The translations under genes were made by a program, and so were the position numbers. Under the pieces are notes generated by a model. That model saw only the letters and a list, made by a program, of their open reading frames with translations. It did not search any database and was not told the origin of the DNA. From contig JANNQK010000113.1 of NCBI GenBank assembly GCA_031400715.1, positions 1 to 17,207 on the forward strand: a stretch of 17,207 nt of DNA, in the 5' to 3' direction. Positions 1-5,814 of this stretch are shown here, one piece after another. Each line of letters begins with the position of its first letter. The first letter of the stretch is position 1. This DNA is from VFMC01 sp031400715. Lineage in GTDB: Bacteria; Actinomycetota; Acidimicrobiia; Acidimicrobiales; Ilumatobacteraceae.

Positions 1-1059
1 GGTCTCTGCACCTTCGGCGAAGATGTCGAAGGCCTGACGATCGCAAGCATCGCCTCACTCCTGACCACCAGATCCGACGTGCTGCCGGCGTTCTTCGACG
101 ATGGCGACCACGAGTACCGCGACGGGTTCGCAGCCTTGAACGTCGGTCTCGCTGGCGATGGTGCGTTCATCGCCGTCGCTGCCGGGGTGATCGTGGAACA
201 ACCGATCCAGATCGTGTACTGCTCGACCGATGATCTGCAGCCGGTGTTGTCGACCACACGATCGTGTGTGGTCGCCGAACACGGCAGCCGAGTCGTCCTT
301 GTCGAAACCCATGTCGGTGTCGGCGTCAACCCCTCGTTCGCCAACAACGTCACCCGCATCCACGTCGGCCAGAACGCTCAGGTCGAGCACCACATGATCC
401 AGAACGCTGCCCCTCAGGCGGTGCAGTTCGGGGTCCTCGATGTCACCCAGGGCGCCAACAGTCATTTCTCTTCGAACGCGTTCTCGCTCGGGGCATCGGT
501 GGCTCGTCATGAGGTCCGGGTCCGCCTCGACGGCGAAGCTGCCGACGTGACCTTGGCCGGTCTGTACCTCCCCTCGGGCAGCCAGCATCACGACAACCCG
601 GTCACGGTGGAACACGTCGCCCCATGCTGCACCAGCCGACAGATCTACAACGGCGTGCTCGACGAGCAAGGACACGGCGTCTTCAACGGCCGGATCATCG
701 TTCAGCCGTCGGCGAACGGCACCGATGCGACGCAGTCCAACCGCAATCTCGTTCTCTCCGACCGCGCCGAGATCGACACCAGGCCCAGGCTCGAGATCCT
801 CACCGATGACGTCACCTGCGCACACGGCGTGACGGTCGGCCGACTCGACGAGGACGCGATCTTCTACCTGCGTACGCGCGGGATCGCCGAACCGATGGCG
901 CGTTCGATGCTGACGACGGCGTTCGCCAACGAGATGGTGCAGCGAATCGAGAACGTGTCGCTGCGCTCCTGGGTCGAGCACGTCGTCTCGCGACGCCTCG
1001 ACTCCTCGACCCGGCACGCTGCGGGCGTCGCCGCCGACACCGCAGAGGTGGCGCCGTGA
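1..1059 (+). CDS. sufD: Fe-S cluster assembly scaffold protein SufD (5' partial)
   Basis: The reading frame is open from base 1, so the true start lies upstream of the window; the first in-frame GTG, at 79, is internal. SufD is a beta-helix protein that pairs with SufB in the SufBC2D scaffold, which builds iron-sulfur clusters in the cytosol. The C-terminal half shows the family signature DDVTCAHGVTVGRLDEDAIFYLRTRGI in nt 808-888. The His of CAHG (codon 823-825) matches the SufD histidine implicated in cluster assembly in E. coli; SufB has no histidine-based motif of this kind here. The end, FANEMVQRI, is also typical. The stop overlaps the start of sufT by 4 nt (GTGA), implying translational coupling. 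SufB, SufC and SufS are not in the window and are probably upstream. The SufD versus SufB assignment is firm from the CAHG context. Confidence 0.93.
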   Translation, partial: GLCTFGEDVEGLTIASIASLLTTRSDVLPAFFDDGDHEYRDGFAALNVGLAGDGAFIAVAAGVIVEQPIQIVYCSTDDLQPVLSTTRSCVVAEHGSRVVLVETHVGVGVNPSFANNVTRIHVGQNAQVEHHMIQNAAPQAVQFGVLDVTQGANSHFSSNAFSLGASVARHEVRVRLDGEAADVTLAGLYLPSGSQHHDNPVTVEHVAPCCTSRQIYNGVLDEQGHGVFNGRIIVQPSANGTDATQSNRNLVLSDRAEIDTRPRLEILTDDVTCAHGVTVGRLDEDAIFYLRTRGIAEPMARSMLTTAFANEMVQRIENVSLRSWVEHVVSRRLDSSTRHAAGVAADTAEVAP

Positions 1060-1634
1060 TCGAGACCGCCGTGGGACTCAGGCGCGACGGTCCCATCGAG
1101 ATCGTCGAGGACTGCGACGTCACCTTGATCCCATCTGGTGAACGCGCAATTCTTCGCCGCGGTGACCGGGTGCTGATCAGTCAGGCCCTCGGTGGCAGCA
1201 TCACCGTCCAGACCGACTCCGGACACCTCGCCCGCATCGCCGGGTCCGACGCCGGCCGCCTCGGCCTCGGCCATCTCGTGACCCAACCATCGAGTCAACC
1301 CGTGCCCGATGGCGATTGGATCTTCTCGCTCGAGCAGGTGACCGAGCAACTCAAGACCGTGTTCGATCCGGAGATACCGGTCAACGTCGTCGACCTCGGG
1401 CTCATCTACTCCTGCGTTGCCGAACAACTCGCGGACGGCACCCACCGCGTCGAGATCAAGATGTCGATGACGGCCCCTGGCTGCGGCATGGGCGACGTCC
1501 TCAAGGTCGACGCCCGACGAATCGTCGCAGCCCTCCCCGGTGTCAGCGACGTCGACGTCGAACTCATCTGGGACCCGCCCTGGGACCTGAGCCGCATGTC
1601 CGACGTCGCCCGACTCGAACTCGGAATGATGTGA
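1056..1634 (+). CDS. sufT: SufT, DUF59 (MIP18-type) Fe-S assembly factor
   Basis: This 192-residue protein has an N-terminal beta-rich region (about residues 1-80) and a C-terminal DUF59 domain (about 92-165). That is the layout of the long SufT family linked to SUF operons. Visible DUF59 marks are DPEIPVNVVDLGLIY (104-118) and TAPGCGMG (139-146), with the conserved Cys143. The tail WDPPWDLSRMSDVARLELGMM is characteristic of SufT. SufT proteins help maturation of Fe-S enzymes when demand for clusters is high; the exact chemistry is unsettled. The GTG start overlaps the sufD stop (GTGA), so no separate ribosome-binding site is needed. A 46-nt gap separates it from the ferredoxin gene. Confidence 0.92.
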   Translation: MIETAVGLRRDGPIEIVEDCDVTLIPSGERAILRRGDRVLISQALGGSITVQTDSGHLARIAGSDAGRLGLGHLVTQPSSQPVPDGDWIFSLEQVTEQLKTVFDPEIPVNVVDLGLIYSCVAEQLADGTHRVEIKMSMTAPGCGMGDVLKVDARRIVAALPGVSDVDVELIWDPPWDLSRMSDVARLELGMM

Positions 1635-1680
1635 ACGGTCCGGACAGCACGCTTTCGTTGCGACAGAAAGGATCAACACC

Positions 1681-1944
1681 ATGAAGGTTTGGATCGATCA
1701 GGACCTCTGCACTGGCGATGGTCTCTGCGAAGAGATCTCCCCCGACGTCTTCTTCGGCATGGACGACGGGCTCTTCTACGTGAAGGAATCGGCCGCGAAC
1801 TTCGGCGCCGACAAGCTCTTCGACGGGATCGCCAACCCAGGCGGAGCGGACGGCATGGCGCGGATCCCCGACGGCGGGCTCGACCGGGTCATCGAAGCGG
1901 CTGAGGAGTGCCCGGGCGAATGCATCTTCATCGAGGCCGAGTAG
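1681..1944 (+). CDS. Small single-cluster ferredoxin (Cys-x2-Asp-x2-Cys type)
   Basis: This is an 87-residue acidic, soluble electron carrier. The N-terminal half-motif is C10-T-G-D13-G-L-C16 and the C-terminal part is C77-P-G-E-C81. The cysteine that would be the second ligand of a normal [4Fe-4S] ferredoxin is Asp13. The cluster is therefore either [3Fe-4S], as in many actinobacterial P450 ferredoxins, or an Asp-ligated [4Fe-4S], as in Pyrococcus furiosus ferredoxin. C81 is an extra cysteine beyond the expected last ligand C77. The ATG is preceded by AAAGGA (about 1667-1672), a good ribosome-binding site. Its place between sufT and mrp suggests that it either serves the SUF machinery or is among its clients; its redox partner cannot be read from the sequence. 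Confidence 0.88.
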   Translation: MKVWIDQDLCTGDGLCEEISPDVFFGMDDGLFYVKESAANFGADKLFDGIANPGGADGMARIPDGGLDRVIEAAEECPGECIFIEAE

Positions 1945-1946
1945 AC

Positions 1947-3230
1947 GTGATCTCATTGACCCAGAAACCAACAGCGGCTGCTCGAGCACCGTCGGGCAAC
2001 AAGCTTCCAGGGATTCGCGACATCGTCGCCGTCGCCAGCGGCAAGGGCGGGGTCGTGACTCGTGAACGGCCAGCCGAAGAAGCCATCGCCAACGCCCTGC
2101 GTGGAGTGATCGACCCCGAACTCGGCGACAACATCGTCGACCTCGGCATGGTCCAGCGGATCGAGATCGATGTCGACAACACGGTCGCGATCACCCTGGC
2201 CTTGACCACCGCCGGCTGCCCGCTTCGGGCGCAGCTCATGAACGACGTCACGACCAGGGTTGGCACCCTCCCCGGCGTGATTGCAGTGCAGGTCCACTTC
2301 GGTGAGATGACCACCGAGCAGAAGCGCAACGTCATGTCCCGAGCCCGCTGGAAGGCTCGGGATCATGCGCCCGATACGACGATTCCTCCGACGTGTCGGA
2401 TCGTGGCCATCGCATCCGGCAAGGGTGGCGTGGGAAAGTCGTCGGTCACGGTCAACCTCGCGGTGCTGCTCGCGCGACGGGGCTTGACCGTCGGCGTGCT
2501 CGATGCCGACATCGGTGGGTTCTCCATCCCTCGCATGCTCGATGTCGAAGGCACCGTCGTGGCTCGAAGCACCGACACCGGCAAGGCCCGGTTCGCACCC
2601 CTCGAGCGGAGCATCGAGCCGGGGCTCGTCAAGGTCGTGTCGATGGGCTCGATCACCGGGGCCGAAGAGGACGAGGCGATCATGTGGCGCGGCCTGATGC
2701 TCAACCGGGCCGTCCAGCACTTCATCGAAGACGTCGACTGGGGCGAGCTCGACTACCTTCTGATCGACATGCCGCCAGGCACCGCCGACGTTCAGATGGG
2801 CCTCGCTCGGATGTTGCCCCGCACCGACGTCATCATCGTCACCACGCCTGCCCTCGCTGCGCAGAAGGTGGCGGCCCGAGCCGCCGACATGGCCCGCAAA
2901 GGACACCTGCGCGTTGCCGGTGTCATCGAGAACATGAGCGCCACCATCGGCGCTGACGGATGCCGCCACGCCGTGTTCGGTGAAGGCGGCGGCGAACGGC
3001 TCGCGCAACAACTCGGCGTCGCCCTCCTCGGCTCGATCCCACTCGATCCAGCAGTCTCGGCCGGCGGGGACATCGGCGAACCGGCTGCGCTGGCCTACCC
3101 GGACGGCCCGGCTGCGCAGGCGTTCGCGCATCTGGCCGACCGGATCGTCACCGACACGATCCCACCGGTTGCGCTCGCCGGCTGCAGCATCCGGCGACTC
3201 CTCAGCGGGGCTTTGATCACGCTCAGGTGA
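1947..3230 (+). CDS. mrp: Mrp/ApbC-type Fe-S carrier ATPase, chimeric N-terminus, IS-altered C-terminus
   Basis: Mrp/ApbC proteins are P-loop ATPases of the MinD/ParA class that carry Fe-S clusters to apoproteins. Counting residues from an upstream in-frame ATG at 1908, the DUF59 domain lies at about 55-130 (DPELGDNIVDLGMV, TTAGCPLRAQL). The deviant Walker A is SGKGGVGKSS at 170-179, and LLIDMPPGTAD is the Walker B/switch region. The usual CxxC of the C-terminal half is absent, with only one Cys in IGADGCRHAVFG. Before DUF59 there is a second motif, IVAVASGKGGV (nt 2022-2054), that stops before the GKS. Three starts are possible: ATG 1908 (overlapping the ferredoxin), GTG 1947 (chosen: 2 nt after the ferredoxin stop, GAGG at 1933-1936), or GTG 2055, which would leave the extra P-loop untranslated. 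The last five codons (LITLR) and the stop lie in the insertion sequence. Confidence 0.88.
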   Translation: MISLTQKPTAAARAPSGNKLPGIRDIVAVASGKGGVVTRERPAEEAIANALRGVIDPELGDNIVDLGMVQRIEIDVDNTVAITLALTTAGCPLRAQLMNDVTTRVGTLPGVIAVQVHFGEMTTEQKRNVMSRARWKARDHAPDTTIPPTCRIVAIASGKGGVGKSSVTVNLAVLLARRGLTVGVLDADIGGFSIPRMLDVEGTVVARSTDTGKARFAPLERSIEPGLVKVVSMGSITGAEEDEAIMWRGLMLNRAVQHFIEDVDWGELDYLLIDMPPGTADVQMGLARMLPRTDVIIVTTPALAAQKVAARAADMARKGHLRVAGVIENMSATIGADGCRHAVFGEGGGERLAQQLGVALLGSIPLDPAVSAGGDIGEPAALAYPDGPAAQAFAHLADRIVTDTIPPVALAGCSIRRLLSGALITLR

Positions 3231-3262
3231 ATCTCCCCAGAGCTGCTCACTGAATCTCCCCA
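3228..3262 (+). repeat. IS left-end tandem transposase-binding repeats
   Basis: TGAATCTCCCCA occurs at 3228-3239 and again at 3251-3262, with a 23-bp period. IS21 elements typically have multiple terminal repeats that bind the transposase, and this pair matches the pair at the other end in spacing and inverted sequence. The mrp stop codon (3228-3230) is the TGA of the first copy. Confidence 0.8.
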
Positions 3263-3288
3263 CCTGTGTGGTCCCACCGAATGGGGTG

Positions 3289-3341
3289 GGGCTCCCTCAA
3301 GGCTGCTGTCTTCGACAACAAGCCAGCCATTGAGGGAGCCC
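3289..3341 (+). promoter_or_regulatory. Stem-loop covering the istA ribosome-binding site
   Basis: The 12-bp arm GGGCTCCCTCAA (3289-3300) is perfectly complementary to TTGAGGGAGCCC (3330-3341). The stem extends with GGCTG (3301-3305) pairing with CAGCC (3324-3328), leaving one bulged A (3329) and an 18-nt loop. The 3' arm contains the istA Shine-Dalgarno GAGGGAG (3332-3338), nine bases before ATG 3348. Any RNA entering from upstream would fold and hide this site. A smaller competing stem, CCCACC (3273-3278) with GGTGGG (3285-3290), shares two bases with the 5' arm. Fold and position are seen directly; the repressive role is inferred. Confidence 0.7.
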
Positions 3342-3347
3342 TGTTCC

Positions 3348-4676
3348 ATGCTCACACAGGAGGATGATGTGGACGCTCACGCGCTCCGCAAGAGAGGCTG
3401 GACGATCACGGCGATCGCCGCGCATCTCGGCCATGACCGCAAGACGATCCGCGCCTATCTGAACAACGAACGCACGGCCGGTGTTCGCGCGCCGGCGGTC
3501 GAGGACCGTTTCGCTGTGTTCGTTGACTATTGCCGCGCGCGGCTGCTGGAGGATCCGCATCTGTGGGCGATGACGTTGTTCGACGAAGTCGTCGGCCTTG
3601 GGTTCGATCAGTCGTACGCGACGTTCACCCGGCAGCTGCGTCTGCGTTCGTTGCGTCCGCATTGCGAACGCTGCCAGACGGCCAAGGGACGCCCGGTCGC
3701 GATCATCGACCACCCGGCGGGTGAGGAGACGCAGTGGGACTGGGTGGATCTCCCGGACCCGCCCGCCGACTGGGGGTGGGGCGCGTCGGCGTCGTTGTTC
3801 GTCGGCGCGCTCGCGCATTCCGGCCGTTGGCGCGGCCGGCTTGCCGAGTCCAAGGATCAGCCACACACCATCGACGCGCTCGACAGCGTGACCCGCGCTC
3901 TCGGGGGTCTGACGAGGGTGTGGCGTTTCGACCGGATGGCCACGGTCTGTCATCCGCCGACGGGTCGTGTCACGGCGTCGTTCGCTGGTGTCGCGAAGCA
4001 CTACGGGGTGTCGGTCGCGATCTGCCCGCCACGGCGCGGGAACCGCAAGGGTGTCGTCGAGAAGGCCAACGACACCGCCGCGCAACGCTGGTGGCGCACC
4101 CTTGCCGACGACACCACGATCGTCGACGCGCAGGCGTCACTGGACCGGTTCTGTGTCCGTGTCGGCGACGCACGCCGACGTGTCGTCGACGACCAACGCG
4201 ACACTGTCGCCGCCCACGCTGCACGAGAACGGTTGATGGTGCCGCCGGCGCCGTTCCCGGCGACGCTCACCGTCGAACGCAAGGTGACCGCGCAGGCGTT
4301 GGTCGCGTTTCGCGGGAACCGCTACTCGACCCCACCCGAGCTTGCCCACGCGACCGCGAAGGTCATATGGCGTCTGGGTTCGCTGTTCATCGACATCACC
4401 ACCGTGTCCGGGATCGTGGTCGCCCGTCACCGCCTCGCACCCGACGGCGCCGGGGTGACAGTGCGCGATCACGTCCACGTCACCGCGCTCGACCTGGCGG
4501 CGATGGCCGCCGCGACCAGCGCGCCAGCACATCGTCGCAAGCAGCGCATCCCACCCGGCGTCGCCGCCCAAGCAGCCGCCGCGGTGCTCACCGGAACCAC
4601 CGGCGGTGCTGCCAGCACTGTCACCGATCTCGCCGCCTACGCGCGAGCAGCCCAAGGAAGGAACACCCTCACATGA
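3348..4676 (+). CDS. istA: IS21-family transposase IstA
   Basis: The protein is 442 residues from ATG 3348, chosen because GAGGGAG sits nine bases upstream; a TTG at 3330 would lie inside the hairpin stem. An N-terminal helix-turn-helix (about residues 16-40, TITAIAAHLGHDRKTIRAYL) binds the IS ends. The DDE catalytic core has its first Asp in TQWDWVDL (D131), the second in WRFDRMATV (D195) and the Glu in GNRKGVVEKAND (E238). This is the D-D-E order of the retroviral-integrase fold used for cut-and-paste transposition. The C-terminal YSTPPE segment is typical of IS21 transposases. The stop overlaps the istB ATG (ATGA). All catalytic residues are present, so I see no sign of inactivation. Confidence 0.93.
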   Translation: MLTQEDDVDAHALRKRGWTITAIAAHLGHDRKTIRAYLNNERTAGVRAPAVEDRFAVFVDYCRARLLEDPHLWAMTLFDEVVGLGFDQSYATFTRQLRLRSLRPHCERCQTAKGRPVAIIDHPAGEETQWDWVDLPDPPADWGWGASASLFVGALAHSGRWRGRLAESKDQPHTIDALDSVTRALGGLTRVWRFDRMATVCHPPTGRVTASFAGVAKHYGVSVAICPPRRGNRKGVVEKANDTAAQRWWRTLADDTTIVDAQASLDRFCVRVGDARRRVVDDQRDTVAAHAARERLMVPPAPFPATLTVERKVTAQALVAFRGNRYSTPPELAHATAKVIWRLGSLFIDITTVSGIVVARHRLAPDGAGVTVRDHVHVTALDLAAMAAATSAPAHRRKQRIPPGVAAQAAAAVLTGTTGGAASTVTDLAAYARAAQGRNTLT

Positions 4677-5515
4677 CCCGAACCACCGGCACCAGCCCAC
4701 CACCAGCACCGTCGACGATGGCCCAGGCATCGCTCTACCAGACCCTCAAGACACACCTGACCGTGTTGAAGCTCGATGCCTGCGCCGAAGCGTTGCCACG
4801 CGTCCTCGACGAAGCCGCCGCAGAGAAGCTGTCGGTGACAGCAACGCTCGAGCGGCTGTTCGCGATCGAAGTCGACACCGCCCAAGCACGACGCCTCGTC
4901 GGACGACTCCGCTTCGCCTGCCTGCCCACACCGGCGACGTTGGACGACTTCGACTTCGACGCCCAACCCGGCGTCGACCGACAGCTGATCAACGAGCTCG
5001 GCACCTGCCGCTACATCGAGACAGCGACGAACGTGTTGCTGATTGGACCGCCCGGTGTCGGCAAGACGCACCTCGCTGTTGGTCTCGCGAGGCAGGCAGC
5101 CACGGTCGGCTATCGCACCTACTTCACCACCGCCGCCGACCTCGCCGCCCGCTGCCACCGCGCCGCGATCGAAGGCCGATGGGCCTACACGATGCGCTTC
5201 TTCGCCGGACCAACACTGCTCGTGATCGACGAACTCGGCTACCTCCCGTTGCCCGCCGAAGCCGCGTCCGCGTTGTTCCAAGTCGTCGCCCAGCGCTACC
5301 TGAAAACGTCGATCGTGATCACCACCAACCGCGGTGTCGCCGGTTGGGGCGAGATCCTCGGCGACACCACCGTCGCCGCCGCCATGCTCGACCGGCTTCT
5401 CCACCGCTCCGTCGTGCTCAACCTCGACGGCGACAGCTACCGCCTTCGCGACCACCACGCCCGCACCGACACACTCCGCCGAACCACCACCGGCACCCGC
5501 AACCCGCTACGTTGA
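4673..5515 (+). CDS. istB: IS21-family helper ATPase IstB
   Basis: This is a 280-residue AAA+ ATPase of the DnaC/IstB family that works with IstA in target selection and strand transfer. Walker A is GPPGVGKT (125-132), Walker B LLVIDELGYLP (182-192), and the Sensor-1-like ITTN follows. The N-terminal region (about 20-120), including LYQTLKTHLTVLKLDACAEAL, is the usual IstB oligomerisation part. The ATG start at 4673 overlaps the istA stop by 4 nt and has AAGGAAGG at 4654-4661. The same frame is open far upstream, antisense to nothing and inside istA in another frame, so that extension is not real. The length is normal for the family. Confidence 0.93.
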   Translation: MTRTTGTSPPPAPSTMAQASLYQTLKTHLTVLKLDACAEALPRVLDEAAAEKLSVTATLERLFAIEVDTAQARRLVGRLRFACLPTPATLDDFDFDAQPGVDRQLINELGTCRYIETATNVLLIGPPGVGKTHLAVGLARQAATVGYRTYFTTAADLAARCHRAAIEGRWAYTMRFFAGPTLLVIDELGYLPLPAEAASALFQVVAQRYLKTSIVITTNRGVAGWGEILGDTTVAAAMLDRLLHRSVVLNLDGDSYRLRDHHARTDTLRRTTTGTRNPLR

Positions 5516-5529
5516 CCACACCTCACAGG

Positions 5530-5570
5530 TGGGGAATTCCGGTGAGCACAACTGGGGAATTTCGGTGAGC
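5530..5570 (+). repeat. IS right-end tandem transposase-binding repeats
   Basis: An 18-bp unit occurs at 5530-5547 (TGGGGAATTCCGGTGAGC) and at 5553-5570 (TGGGGAATTTCGGTGAGC), differing at one base, with a 23-bp period. This equals the spacing of the left-end pair and is in inverted orientation to it, as expected for IstA binding sites. Confidence 0.82.
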
Positions 5571-5580
5571 GCGATCAAAG

Positions 5581-5814
5581 CGACGCGTCTCGCCGTCTCG
5601 AAACTCCCTTCGGCGGTCTCCAGCAGCGGCCTCTCCGCGCTGTCGAGGCGCGAACACTGAGTTCTCGTTGCCGCAAAACGCCGCCTCGTTGCCGCAAATG
5701 GCCGGATCGCACCGGTCAACCAGGGACAACGGAGGACATTCCGGAGCGACCGAATCGGGCGTCGACGGGCGACAAATGCCCTGGTCAGAGAGTCGGCATA
5801 TGCCCCGTGAGCTG
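5581..5814. other. Non-coding stretch between the IS and the acyl-CoA ligase, with a 14-bp direct repeat
   Basis: I find no convincing gene here. The only clear structure is the 14-mer CTCGTTGCCGCAAA at 5664-5677 and 5685-5698, a 21-bp period, so both copies face the same side of the helix. Frames reading through this stretch give low-complexity Arg/Ser-rich peptides without family features. I tested whether it continues the interrupted mrp frame: the fused frame stays open to the TGA at 5658-5660 but shows nothing like an Mrp tail. The ligase stop codon (5815-5817) borders it, and no strong T-tailed terminator is visible. Confidence 0.55.

Larger units (their letters stand above)
3211..5580 (+). 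mobile_element. IS21-family insertion sequence (istA-istB)
   Basis: The element carries istA and istB overlapping by 4 nt, as in the IS21 family. Its ends form an imperfect inverted repeat of about 60 bp: the left end (3210-3270) and the reverse complement of the right end (5519-5581) share GCTTTGATC, CGCTCA, CCCCAG, GCTCAC and CCCCACCTGTG. If it follows the TG...CA rule, the exact ends would be 3214 (TGATCA) and 5577, but the match runs 3-4 bases further out on both sides. I see no target-site duplication with any of these choices. Both genes are full-length with catalytic motifs present, so the element may still be active. The left end lies within mrp. Confidence 0.9.

Noticed and set aside
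3734..4672. Upstream extension of the istB frame inside istA
   Set aside because: It overlaps istA completely, is Arg-rich, and the coupled ATG at 4673 gives a normal-length IstB.
5664..5698. Short CRISPR-like repeat
   Set aside because: Only two 14-bp units with a 7-bp spacer, and no cas genes. It is too small for an array.
5581..5814. Remnant of the mrp 3' end to the right of the IS
   Set aside because: Joining the flanks keeps a frame open, but the peptide (ATRLAVSKLPSAVSSSGLSAL) shows no Mrp-like features and there is no target-site duplication to anchor the join.
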